From contig NZ_CP102486.1 in NCBI RefSeq assembly GCF_026261605.1, positions 1 to 64,000 of the forward strand: DNA of 64,000 nt, written 5' to 3'. Shown here piece after piece: positions 21,449 through 30,327 of this stretch. The notes beneath the pieces are model-generated. The model made no database searches and had not been told where the DNA came from. It saw only the letters and a list, made by a program, of their open reading frames with translations. The first letter of the stretch is position 1; every line of letters starts with the position of its first letter. Source of the stretch: Dechloromonas sp. A34 (GTDB lineage Bacteria > Pseudomonadota > Gammaproteobacteria > Burkholderiales > Rhodocyclaceae). A program made the position numbers and the translations under genes.

Positions 21449-22297
21449 ATGATGTTCAACTGGGTCAAGACAGCCATGCTGATGGCGGCCATCATGGCGC
21501 TGTTCGGCATCGTCGGCGGCATGATCGGCGGCCAGTCCGGCATGTTGCTGGCGCTGGTCTTTGGCGGTGCGATGAACCTGTTCTCGTACTGGTTCTCCGA
21601 CGGCATGGTGTTGAAGATGTACAACGCCCAGCCGGTCGATGAATTCAGCGCTCCGCAGTTCTACGCCATGATCCGCGATCTGGCGCAGCGCGCCGATCTG
21701 CCGATGCCCAAGGTGTACATCATCAACGAGGCCCAGCCGAATGCCTTTGCTACCGGGCGCAACCCCGAGCATGCGGCGGTGGCGGCGACCACCGGCATCA
21801 TCCAGCTGCTCTCGGCGCGCGAACTGCGAGGCGTGATGGCCCATGAATTGGCTCATGTCAGGAACCGCGACATCCTGATTTCGACCGTCTCGGCGACGAT
21901 GGCCGGGGCGATTTCGGCACTCGCCAATTTCGCGATGTTCTTCGGCGGTCGCGACGAGAATGGACGTTCGGTCAATCCGCTGGTCGGCATCCTGGTGGCG
22001 ATTTTGGCCCCTCTGGCGGCCAGCCTGATCCAGATGGCGATCTCCCGGGCCCGCGAGTTCGAGGCCGACGCCGGCGGTGCGGCGATCAGCGGCGAACCGC
22101 AGGCGCTGGCCGATGCCCTGGGCAAGATCCAGATGTATGCCGAAGGGCGCATTCCGATGGCGCCGGCCGAGGCGCACCCGGAAACGGCCCAGATGATGAT
22201 CCTCAATCCCTTGTCCGGCGGCGGCATTCGGGGCCTGTTCTCGACCCATCCGCCGACCGAGGAGCGCATTGCCCGCTTGCGGGCGATGGGACGTTAG
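21449..22297 (+). CDS. htpX: Membrane protease HtpX
   Basis: This inner-membrane zinc metalloprotease of the M48 family takes part in membrane-protein quality control with FtsH. The 282-residue protein has two N-terminal transmembrane segments (about residues 6-26 and 28-46). The catalytic HELAH motif lies near residue 132 in [13 protein letters not shown]. Two more hydrophobic segments follow (about 150-205), then [10 protein letters not shown], which supplies the third zinc ligand. The ATG has a nearby GAGG. It converges with speD, overlapping by four bases at the stops. Confidence 0.96.
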   Translation: MMFNWVKTAMLMAAIMALFGIVGGMIGGQSGMLLALVFGGAMNLFSYWFSDGMVLKMYNAQPVDEFSAPQFYAMIRDLAQRADLPMPKVYIINEAQPNAFATGRNPEHAAVAATTGIIQLLSARELRGVMAHELAHVRNRDILISTVSATMAGAISALANFAMFFGGRDENGRSVNPLVGILVAILAPLAASLIQMAISRAREFEADAGGAAISGEPQALADALGKIQMYAEGRIPMAPAEAHPETAQMMILNPLSGGGIRGLFSTHPPTEERIARLRAMGR

Positions 22298-22686
22298 GCG
22301 CCCTGCAGCAAACCGAGGTGGCCGCGCGCCACCTCTTGTTTTTCCAGCCTGGCCGGGGCGAAGGCGGCGACGATTTCGGCGAATAAGGTATGGGCCCGCC
22401 GGCTGTTGTCACCGCTGAAATTGCAGACATAGACGTCGAGCGTGACGCTGCCGATTTCCGGCCAGGTGTGCACGGCGAGGTGCGATTCGGCCAGTACCAC
22501 CGTGCCGGTGACACCGGCTGGCTCGCCGGTCGCGTCGCGGAAGGCATGAAACAGCCGGCCGACCACGGTCAGGCCATGGCGGGTGCAGGCGTCTACACAA
22601 AAGGCTTCCAGCCTGATGGCATCGAGCAGGAAGCTCGGCTGGCAACGGCAGTCGTGCAGATCGGCAATCAGGTGCAGGCCATTCAT
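22294..22686 (-). CDS. speD: S-adenosylmethionine decarboxylase proenzyme
   Basis: This pyruvoyl enzyme makes decarboxylated SAM for spermidine synthesis. The 130-residue proenzyme is the short class 1B type. The self-cleavage site is Ser68 in [13 protein letters not shown], where Glu67-Ser68 splits into beta and alpha chains and Ser68 becomes the pyruvoyl group. The downstream [13 protein letters not shown] is also conserved. A spermidine synthase gene is not in the window. Confidence 0.94.
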   Translation of the reverse strand: MNGLHLIADLHDCRCQPSFLLDAIRLEAFCVDACTRHGLTVVGRLFHAFRDATGEPAGVTGTVVLAESHLAVHTWPEIGSVTLDVYVCNFSGDNSRRAHTLFAEIVAAFAPARLEKQEVARGHLGLLQGA

Positions 22687-22695
22687 GGGTGGATT

Positions 22696-23583
22696 TTAGG
22701 GCGTTTCACGTGAAACGCGGGTCTGGTAAATCGTCTCGAGCAGTCGCCCCAGACGGTAACCAGCCTCGACAAGGCGCCGGTTGGCGATCGCTCTGCTCTG
22801 TTGATGGAATTCTTCGCTGATCATGGGCAGCAGGCTGCCCTCGGTTTTCGGGTAGGCGCGGGCGAGCAGGCGATGGCTTTCGTCGCGCCACAGCACCACA
22901 TCGCCTTGCTGCGGAGCCGGGAAATCTGCCATTAGGCGCTGCGCATTTTTCTCCAGCCGCTTGCCGCGCAGCCAGGGCGGGCCGGGCAGGTCGTCCCAGT
23001 ACGTATGCAGGCTGGAGAAGGGCAGGCGTTTGTTGAACGGGTTCTCGATTTCGAAATCGTTGCCGCCTTCGTCCCCGTGGCGGCCGACATGCAAGGGTTG
23101 GTGGATGTCGGCGACGAGGTGCAACAGCCAGGGCAGGGCGGAGGTGAGCTGGTCATTCTGGCGCGCCGTAACCAGCAAGCGGCTCAATTCCTCGATCCGG
23201 CCGTCAAGTTCGCCGGCCTGCACTTTGCCGTTGCGGTCAAGGTCCATGTAATGCCAGCGCTTGTGGCGGGCAGTGTCGGCCAGTCCGGGCAGCGAGGGTG
23301 TCGGCGGTTCGCGACCGGGGTCGTAGAAGCGCGGGTCATGACGGATGTCGTCCGGCCAGGTCGCGGCTTCGGCAAAGATATCGGCGGCTTCGGCGGAATG
23401 CCCTTTCTTGACCCAGCGCTCGTGATCAGGATGACGCCCCAGAACTTCGGCAAAGAATTTCTGGCCGGCCGGTGACAGTTGCTGCCAGGCAATGACCGCC
23501 ACCAGGCGGTGGCCGGCGGCATTCCAAGCGTGCGCCAGAATGGGGAAGGAGCAGAAACAGAAGGCAATCAGGAATCGGCGCAT
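22696..23583 (-). CDS. Exported S1/P1-type nuclease
   Basis: This is a predicted zinc-dependent single-strand nuclease. The ATG at 23583 gives a clean signal peptide (RRFLIAFCFCSFPILAHA) and a mature N-terminus at Trp (WNAAGHR), the family rule because the new N-terminal Trp binds zinc. Further metal-binding blocks are HYMDLD near residue 140 and HLVADIHQPLHVG near 180, followed by GDEGGND. Length is 295 residues. The last codons (TRVSRETP) are written by a perfect parS palindrome. It is divergent from rsmB with a 34-base gap. Confidence 0.9.
   Translation of the reverse strand: MRRFLIAFCFCSFPILAHAWNAAGHRLVAVIAWQQLSPAGQKFFAEVLGRHPDHERWVKKGHSAEAADIFAEAATWPDDIRHDPRFYDPGREPPTPSLPGLADTARHKRWHYMDLDRNGKVQAGELDGRIEELSRLLVTARQNDQLTSALPWLLHLVADIHQPLHVGRHGDEGGNDFEIENPFNKRLPFSSLHTYWDDLPGPPWLRGKRLEKNAQRLMADFPAPQQGDVVLWRDESHRLLARAYPKTEGSLLPMISEEFHQQSRAIANRRLVEAGYRLGRLLETIYQTRVSRETP
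22703..22716. promoter_or_regulatory. parS: parS site 3 (perfect GTTTCACGTGAAAC)
   Basis: This perfect parS palindrome (16 bp symmetrical with flanking C and G) lies inside the last eight codons of the S1/P1 nuclease gene and 16 bases upstream of the speD start on the same strand. It is the second exact copy in the window. Confidence 0.85.
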
Positions 23584-23617
23584 TGCGCCATTATGCCGCG
23601 TGCGATAATCGCGGCCT

Positions 23618-24877
23618 ATGTCCAGATTACCGCTCGATTCACTGGCTTTTTCCCTGCTCCAGGCGGCGCGCATCGATGCCGCCATTTTTGCCGGGCAAAG
23701 CCTGGCCGATGGCCTGCTCGCCCGGGTTGATTCCGCTGCCCGGCCGGCGGTGCAGGATCTCGTCTATGGTAGCTTGCGCGCCTACGGGCGGGGCGATTTC
23801 TTCTTGAGCCGGCTACTCACCAAGCCGCTGGCCGACGAGGAAGTTCGGGCCTTGTTGCTGGTTGCGATCTATCGCCTGGAAACCCGGCCCGATGCCGAGC
23901 ATACGGTGGTCGATCAGGCTGTTGTGGCGGCAGGGGAATTGGCTGAAGGGCGGTTTCGCGGCCTGGTCAACGGTGTGCTGCGCAACTTCTTGCGCCAGCG
24001 CGACACCTTGAGTGCGGCGCTGGCCGACGATGCCGTCGCCCGTGCCCAGCATCCGGACTGGTGGCTGGCGCATCTGCAGGCCGCCTACCCGCAGGATTGG
24101 CCAGCGATCGTGACGGCCGGCAACGAACCGCCGCCGATGGCCCTGCGGGTCAATCTACGCCGGTGCTCGCGCGACGCGTATCAGGCCCGGCTGGTCGCCG
24201 CCGGCATTCCGGCAACGACGGTCGGCGAGGCCGGGCTGGCCCTGGCCAAACCGCTGCCGGTGGAACGGTTGCCCGATTTTGCCGCGGGGCTGGTCTCGGT
24301 GCAGGACCCCGGTGCCCAATTGGCCGCCAGCCTGCTCGATCCGGCCGCCGGCAGCCGGGTCCTCGACGCCTGTGCCGCGCCGGGCGGCAAGACGGCGCAT
24401 CTGCTGGAACGGGCCGACCTCGATTTGCTGGCGCTCGATCTCAAGCCGTCGCGCTGTCGGCGGGTTAGCGAAAACCTCGAACGCCTGGGGCTCACGGCCG
24501 AGGTGCGGAGTGCCGACTGCGCCAAATTGAATACCTGGTGGGACGGTCAGCCCTTCGATGCCGTGCTCGCCGACGTTCCGTGCACGGCCAGCGGCGTGGT
24601 GCGGCGCAATCCGGACGCTAAATGGCTGCGCCGCGAGACCGACATCGCCAGTTTTGCCGCGGCCCAATCGCGCATTCTCGAAGCCTTGTGGCAGGTCGTT
24701 CGGCCCGGCGGTAAACTGCTGTATGTCACCTGCTCGGTGTTCCCGGCTGAGAATGGCGAGCAGATCGATGCTTTTCTGGCGCGCCAGCCACAGGCCCGAC
24801 GTTGTCATGAGGAACAGCTTCTTCCGACTGCCGAACATGATGGCTTTTTCTACTGTCTTCTCGAAAAGCATGCCTGA
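23618..24877 (+). CDS. rsmB: 16S rRNA (cytosine(967)-C5)-methyltransferase
   Basis: This rRNA methyltransferase acts on C967 using SAM. The 419-residue protein has an N-terminal NusB-like RNA-binding domain (about 1-140) and a Rossmann methyltransferase domain (VLDACAAPGGKTAHLLE near 247). The two conserved cysteines lie in LADVPCTASGVVRRNPD and VTCSVFPAENGEQ; Cys372 in the latter is the predicted nucleophile. It overlaps the DUF4390 gene by eight bases and heads an rsmB-DUF4390-ntrYX-trkAH cluster. Confidence 0.95.
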   Translation: MSRLPLDSLAFSLLQAARIDAAIFAGQSLADGLLARVDSAARPAVQDLVYGSLRAYGRGDFFLSRLLTKPLADEEVRALLLVAIYRLETRPDAEHTVVDQAVVAAGELAEGRFRGLVNGVLRNFLRQRDTLSAALADDAVARAQHPDWWLAHLQAAYPQDWPAIVTAGNEPPPMALRVNLRRCSRDAYQARLVAAGIPATTVGEAGLALAKPLPVERLPDFAAGLVSVQDPGAQLAASLLDPAAGSRVLDACAAPGGKTAHLLERADLDLLALDLKPSRCRRVSENLERLGLTAEVRSADCAKLNTWWDGQPFDAVLADVPCTASGVVRRNPDAKWLRRETDIASFAAAQSRILEALWQVVRPGGKLLYVTCSVFPAENGEQIDAFLARQPQARRCHEEQLLPTAEHDGFFYCLLEKHA

Positions 24878-25466
24878 ACGCCTGCGCCATTGGCTGTTGT
24901 TGCTGCTATTCATCCCGGTGCTGGGATGGACAGCCGAAATCGACGTCGCCAATGTCCAGCTTTCGCCCGGCGATGACGGCTACGTGCTGTCAGCCGATTT
25001 CCGCTTCGAGCTGAACCCGCGCCTCGAGGAAGCGGTAAGCAAGGGGGTGGTGCTCTATTTTGTGCTTGATTACGAAATGAGCAAGGCACGTTGGTATTGG
25101 CTCGATGAGAAACTGGTCAGCCGCAGTCTGACCTACAGCCTTTCTTACCACGCATTGACCCGGCAGTACCGCCTGTCCACGGGGATGGGTGGCCTGCACC
25201 AATCATTCCCGACGCTGACCGAGGCCTTGGCAGTTCTTGCGCGCCTGCGCAACTGGGTGGTGATTGAGAAGGGCGACAAGACGGTGCGGACCGGCGAGCT
25301 CTACCTGGCAGCCCTGCGCCTGCGCCTCGACATTACCCAGTTGCCGCGCCCCTTCCAGATCAGCGCGCTCGGTAACAAGGATTGGAGCCTGGCCTCCGAC
25401 TGGAAGACCTGGCAGGCCGCCTTGCCGGCGCTACCATCGCCGACGGCTTCGGCGGAGGTCAAGTGA
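24870..25466 (+). CDS. DUF4390 exported protein
   Basis: The 198-residue protein has an N-terminal signal or anchor segment (MPERLRHWLLLLLFIPVLGW). A beta-rich body typical of DUF4390 follows (FRFELNPRLEEAVSKGV near residue 46, then YRLSTG and HQSFPTLTEALAVL). It overlaps rsmB by eight bases and ends on the ntrY GTG (GTGA overlap), so it is translationally coupled on both sides. The function is unknown. The conserved link to the ntrY-like kinase suggests a periplasmic partner or sensor accessory, which is an inference. Confidence 0.82.
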   Translation: MPERLRHWLLLLLFIPVLGWTAEIDVANVQLSPGDDGYVLSADFRFELNPRLEEAVSKGVVLYFVLDYEMSKARWYWLDEKLVSRSLTYSLSYHALTRQYRLSTGMGGLHQSFPTLTEALAVLARLRNWVVIEKGDKTVRTGELYLAALRLRLDITQLPRPFQISALGNKDWSLASDWKTWQAALPALPSPTASAEVK

Positions 25467-27618
25467 AGCGTTTTCTCGCCGCAGGCGGGGCGTTTGCAGC
25501 AGCGGTCGGGGGCATCCTGTGGTTTCTGCTGCTCATGTCGACGGCCGCCGACACGGTCATCTTTTCCCGTAACTATCCGCTGCTGATTGGTCTTAATGTC
25601 GTGCTCGCCCTCAGCATGCTTGGGCTGGTCGGCTGGCAACTGCGCTCGCTGTGGCGCGACTACCAGGCTCAGGTTTTCGGTGCCCGCCTCAAGCTGCGTC
25701 TGATGCTGATGTTCGGCTTCATCGCCGTATTGCCCGGGGCGCTTGTATACGGGGTTTCGGTGCAATTCGTGACGCGCTCGATCGAAAGCTGGTTCGACGT
25801 CCGGGTCGAGAAGGCGCTGGAGTCCGGACTCCATCTCGGCCGCTCGGCCCTCGATTCCCTGCTCGTCGATCTCGGCGACAAAGCGCGCAGCATGGCGACT
25901 GAATTGTCCGACATCCAGGAAGTCTCGCGCCGCTCCGCGCTGCTTCGTTTGCGCGAGGAAAAAGGGGTGCAGTCGGCAGCCCTGTTCTCGGTCGGTGGCC
26001 AGCTGTTGTCGAGCGCGACGACCGAGTTGGCCAGCGTCCTGCCTGATCTACCCAGCCAAGCCCAGCTCAAGCAGGCGCGCAACACGCGCGCCGTCAGTAC
26101 GGTGGAGGCCGGCGAGGGCCAGCTCTACCTGCGCGTCCTGGTCCCGGTCTCGGCGCGTGATGTCTTCGAGGAGCCGCGCATCCTGCAACTGACCAATCCG
26201 GTTCCCGAGGGTCTGGCCTACGATGCCGAGGCGGTGCAGGGGGTCTATCGTGATTACCAGGAATTGCAGCTGGCGCGCGAGGGGTTGACCCGGATCTATG
26301 CCTTGACCCTGACCCTGACCATGTTGGTCGCCCTGTTCGGCGCCTTTGCGCTGGCCTACCTGATGGCGCGCCGGCTGGCGGCACCGCTCTACATCCTGGC
26401 CGAGGGCACCCAGGCCGTGGCGCAGGGCGACTTCTCGCCGCGCCAGGCGATCTACAGCGGCGACGAACTCGGCGTGCTGACCCAGTCCTTCAACCAGATG
26501 ACCCGCCAGCTCGACGAGGCGCGCCGTGAAACCGAGCGCCACCGGGCCGAGCTAGAGTCGGCGCGCGGCTATCTGGAATCGATCCTGGCCAATCTGTCGG
26601 CCGGGTGCTGGTTTTCGACCGGCGCTATGTGCTGCGCACTGTCAATGAAGGCGCGCTGACCATTTTGAATGACGACTTCAACGGCCTGATCGGTGTCGCC
26701 GTCGACCGCTGGCCGCGCCAGCATGTGCTCGGCGAGTTCATCCGTCAGCATTTTGTGTCGAATGACGAGTCGGAATGGCAGACCCAGCTCGAACTGGAGC
26801 GCCCCAACGGCATGCCGCAGGTCCTGCTCTTGCGCGGCTCGCGACTGCCGGAGGCGAGCGGCGGTGGCGACGTCGTCGTCTTCGACGATGTGACGCGGAT
26901 CATCGCCGCCCAGCGCAGCGCGGCCTGGGGCGAAGTCGCCCGTCGCCTGGCCCACGAAATCAAGAATCCGCTGACCCCGATCCAGCTCTCCGCCGAGCGC
27001 CTGCAGTTCAAGCTCGCCGACAAGCTCGGCAACGGCGATGCCGACATGCTGGCGCGCGGCACCCAGACCATCATCAACCAGGTGCAGTCGATGAAGCGCA
27101 TGGTCGACGATTTCCGCGACTATGCCCGCCTGCCGGCGCCGGAGGTGGCGCCGCTCGAACTCAACGACCTGATCGGCGAAGTGCTGGGCCTTTACGAGAG
27201 TTCGTCGGCGACATTCGAAACCCGGCTGGCCGAGGATCTGCCGCCGGTGCTGGGCGATGCGACCCAGCTCCGGCAGATTATCCACAACCTGCTGCGCAAT
27301 GCCGAAGATGCCCTGGAAGGCCGGCCCGCCGGTCGGATCCGCATCGTCACCGAAGTCGCCGGACGCAATGCCCGCCTGATGATCGGCGACAATGGCCCGG
27401 GCTTTCCCGCCGAGTTGCTGCCCCGCATCTTCGAACCCTATGTCACCACCAAGGCGCGCGGCACCGGCCTTGGCCTGCCCATCGTCAAGAAAATTGTCGA
27501 GGAACACCTGGGCACCATCGAAATCAGCAATGCACCGGAGGGTGGTGCGCGGATCGATATCCGTCTACCCCTGGTGAAGGAGGAGGAAGCCAAGCATGGC
27601 AATCATTCTGGTCGTTGA
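25463..27618 (+). pseudogene. ntrY: NtrY-like membrane sensor histidine kinase, frameshifted (probable sequence error)
   Basis: This is a multi-domain kinase. The N-terminal membrane segments lie at about residues 7-30, 33-55 and 75-97, followed by a periplasmic region, another segment near 285-305 and a HAMP domain. A PAS domain, the phosphorylation helix (RRLAHEIKNPLTP) and an ATPase domain (NAEDAL, GDNGPGFP, GTGLGLPIVKKI) complete it. Two frames are needed. The first runs from GTG 25463 through ILANLSAG, then goes out of phase at the GGG run 26603-26605 and stops at 26659. The second resumes with VLVFDRRYVLR and ends at 27618. One added G gives GGG-GTG-CTG and a continuous protein of about 718 residues. 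The GTG start overlaps the DUF4390 stop. Downstream it overlaps the ntrX-like gene by 23 bases. Confidence 0.88.
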
Positions 27619-28861
27619 CGACGAGGTCGGTATCCGCGAGTTGCTCTCGGAAATCCTGATCGATGAAGGCTACGACGTTCGCCTGGCCGAAAATGCCGGG
27701 GCGGCGCGTCGTATCCGCCAGGAGCTGCGCCCGGATCTGGTGCTGCTCGACATCTGGATGCCCGACATGGACGGCATCTCGCTCTTGAAGGAATGGCATG
27801 CGGCCGGGCATCTCAGCATGCCGGTGGTGATGATGTCGGGCCACGGCACGATCGACACGGCGGTCGAGGCGACTCGCTTTGGCGCCTTCGATTTCCTCGA
27901 AAAGCCGATTGCCCTGCAGAAACTGCTATCGACGGTGCAAAAGGCGCTCAAGCACGATACGCCCCCGCCGCGCCCGCCCTTGACGCTGGACGCCTTCGGA
28001 CGCTCGGTCTTCATCAAGGAGTTCAAGCGGCGTCTCGAGCAGGCCGCTGCCAAGGCGGCGGTGGTACTGCTGCGCGGGGCCACCGGTGGCATGGCGGAAA
28101 TTTGCGCCCGCACGCTGCTGCCTCCGCGCGCGCCCTGGCTCGACCTGTCCGGGGTAAGCAGTGCGCTGACCCAGGAAATGCTCGAAAAGCTCACTGGCGG
28201 CATTCTGTTCGTGCCCGATCTGGCGGCACTCGGCAAGATGCAGCAGATGAACCTGGCGTTTGCCGTCGAGCGTCTGGAGAAACTCCATCTGCAATTGGTG
28301 GCGGCGACCGTCGCGCCACTGGGGGCGCTTGGCGAAGCGGGCTGGGATAGCAAGCTGCTGGCCCGCCTCGGCGAGGTTTGGGTGGCGATGCCGTCGCTCG
28401 CCGGCCACGCCGACGAACTGCCCGAGATCGCCGGGTTGCTGCTGACCAATTTTGTCGAACGGGGCGAGGTCCAGCCCCGGCGGTTTTCCACCGGCGCACT
28501 GAATGCGCTGCGCACCTTGCCCTGGAAAAACCTGCCGGAAGCGAGCTGGACCGATCTCTATGTACTGGTCCGCAATCTGGCGCTGACTGCGCTCGATGAG
28601 GAGATCTCCGCCGACGACGTGATGCGCGTGTTGCCGCAGGAAGAGGGGGGCAACCGCGAGCTCGACTCCCTGTTGCCGATGCTCGACCAGCCGCTGCGCG
28701 AAGCGCGCGATGCTTTCGAGAAACTCTATTTCGAACATCACCTGCGGTTGGAGGGGGGCAACATGACCAAGCTGGCTGAGCGCTCCGGGTTGGAGCGCAC
28801 CCACCTCTACCGCAAGCTGAAACAGCTCGACGTCAAGCTAGGCAAGCGCGGCGAAGAATAA
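27596..28861 (+). CDS. ntrX: NtrX-like response regulator with degenerate AAA+ domain
   Basis: The 421-residue partner of the upstream kinase has a complete receiver domain (VVDDE at 6-10, phospho-acceptor Asp52 in LLDIWMPDMDG). The C-terminal Fis-type helix-turn-helix is also intact (MTKLAERSGLERTHLYRKL). The middle domain occupies the place of the sigma-54 activator ATPase but lacks its functional motifs. Where Walker A should be the sequence reads LLRGATGGMAEI, and no GAFTGA loop is visible. It should therefore not activate sigma-54 polymerase by ATP hydrolysis; DNA-binding repression or activation of sigma-70 promoters is more likely (inference). It precedes trkA by 23 bases. Confidence 0.87.
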   Translation: MAIILVVDDEVGIRELLSEILIDEGYDVRLAENAGAARRIRQELRPDLVLLDIWMPDMDGISLLKEWHAAGHLSMPVVMMSGHGTIDTAVEATRFGAFDFLEKPIALQKLLSTVQKALKHDTPPPRPPLTLDAFGRSVFIKEFKRRLEQAAAKAAVVLLRGATGGMAEICARTLLPPRAPWLDLSGVSSALTQEMLEKLTGGILFVPDLAALGKMQQMNLAFAVERLEKLHLQLVAATVAPLGALGEAGWDSKLLARLGEVWVAMPSLAGHADELPEIAGLLLTNFVERGEVQPRRFSTGALNALRTLPWKNLPEASWTDLYVLVRNLALTALDEEISADDVMRVLPQEEGGNRELDSLLPMLDQPLREARDAFEKLYFEHHLRLEGGNMTKLAERSGLERTHLYRKLKQLDVKLGKRGEE

Positions 28862-28884
28862 GCCGGCAGTCAATCGGGGGTTAT

Positions 28885-30318
28885 ATGAAAGTGATCATTC
28901 TGGGGGCCGGCCAGGTCGGTGCCAGCGTTGCCGAAGGCCTGGTTTCCGAAGAAAACGACATCACGGTGGTCGACTATGACGCCGTGCGCCTCGCCCAGTT
29001 GCAGGATCGCCTGGATCTACGGACGGTGGTCGGCAACGCGGCGACGCCCTCGGTGTTGCGCGAGGCGGGGGCCGACGACGCCGACATGGTGATCGCCGTG
29101 ACCCAGAGCGATCAGTCGAATCTGGTGGCCTGTAAACTGGCGCACGGCGTCTTCAACGTCCCGAAGCGGATTGCCCGCCTGCGCTCGCGCGACTTTCTCG
29201 AAGACGCCAGCTTGTTGTCGACCGACAACTTTGCCGTCGATTTCGCGCTCTGCCCGGAACAGGTGATCACCGAATACATCCGGCGCCTGATCGAATTTCC
29301 TGAAGCGCTGCAGGTATTGAATTTTGCGCGCAACCGGGTCAGCCTGGTTGCAGTCCGTGCCTACGAGGGCGGCTTGCTCGTCGGCAAGCAGATCAAGGAG
29401 ATGCGGGACTTGCTGCCGCCCGAAATGGATGCCCGGATCGCCGCCATTTTCCGTGGCGACCAACCGGTATTTCCCGAGGGCGAAACGGTCGTTCAGGCCG
29501 GTGACGAGGTATTCCTGCTGGCTGCTGCCGAGCACATCCGTCCGGTGTTGCGCCAATTGCGCCGGATGATGAATCCGGTCCAGCGGATCATGATCGCGGG
29601 GGGCGGCAATATCGGTTTGCGGCTCGCCAAGAGCCTGGAAAAGCGTTACGAGATCAAACTCCTCGAAGGGCGCAAGGATCGCGCTGAACTCCTGGCCGGC
29701 GAGCTCGACAATACGCTGGTACTGCTCGGCGATGCTACCGACGAGGAACTGCTAGAGCGGGAAAATATCGCCGAGATGGATCTTTTTCTGGCGATGACCA
29801 ATGACGACGAGGACAACATCATGTCCGGCAGCCTGGCCAAACGCTTGGGTTGCAAGCGGGTCGTCGCGCTGATCAACCGCCGTGCCTATGCCGAAATGAT
29901 CGAGGGCGGACCGATCGATATCGGTATCTCGCCGGCTCACGTCTCGATCGGCACCTTGCTGGCCCATGTCCGGCAGGGCGATGTGGCGGAAGTCCATTCC
30001 CTGCGCCGGGGGGCGGCCGAAGCGCTGGAGATCGTCGCCCACGGCGATGCCGCGACTTCCAAGGTAATCGGCAAGCGGATCGATCAGATCGACTGGCCGC
30101 ATGGGGTAACGGTCGCCGCCATCGTCCGCCATTTCGACCGGGCCATCGTGATCGGCCAAACTGACGACTGGACGGCGATCACCCGCCACGGCGAGGTGGT
30201 GATCGCGCACCACGACACGGTCATCGAGGCGGACGATCACGTGATCGTCTTCTGTACGCGCAAGAAGGTAGTCCGCAAGGTCGAGAAGCTGTTCCAGGTC
30301 GGCTTCCACTTCTTCTAA
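28885..30318 (+). CDS. trkA: Trk potassium uptake regulatory protein TrkA
   Basis: This is the cytoplasmic NAD-binding subunit that gates the TrkH potassium channel. The protein has two tandem RCK units, each with a Rossmann domain (KVIILGAGQVGASVAEGL near residue 2; RIMIAGGGNIGLRLAKSL near 233) and a TrkA-C ligand domain. The length of 477 residues is slightly above E. coli TrkA (458) because of a longer C-terminus. It is followed by trkH after nine bases, forming a trkA-trkH pair that may be controlled by the upstream two-component system. Confidence 0.95.
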   Translation: MKVIILGAGQVGASVAEGLVSEENDITVVDYDAVRLAQLQDRLDLRTVVGNAATPSVLREAGADDADMVIAVTQSDQSNLVACKLAHGVFNVPKRIARLRSRDFLEDASLLSTDNFAVDFALCPEQVITEYIRRLIEFPEALQVLNFARNRVSLVAVRAYEGGLLVGKQIKEMRDLLPPEMDARIAAIFRGDQPVFPEGETVVQAGDEVFLLAAAEHIRPVLRQLRRMMNPVQRIMIAGGGNIGLRLAKSLEKRYEIKLLEGRKDRAELLAGELDNTLVLLGDATDEELLERENIAEMDLFLAMTNDDEDNIMSGSLAKRLGCKRVVALINRRAYAEMIEGGPIDIGISPAHVSIGTLLAHVRQGDVAEVHSLRRGAAEALEIVAHGDAATSKVIGKRIDQIDWPHGVTVAAIVRHFDRAIVIGQTDDWTAITRHGEVVIAHHDTVIEADDHVIVFCTRKKVVRKVEKLFQVGFHFF

Positions 30319-30327
30319 AGGGCCGCC

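Noticed and set aside
30234..30247. Palindrome CGATCACGTGATCG in trkA, similar in core to parS
   Set aside because: Only the CACGTG centre matches. The flanking bases differ from GTTTC/GAAAC at most positions, and it lies within ordinary trkA codons.
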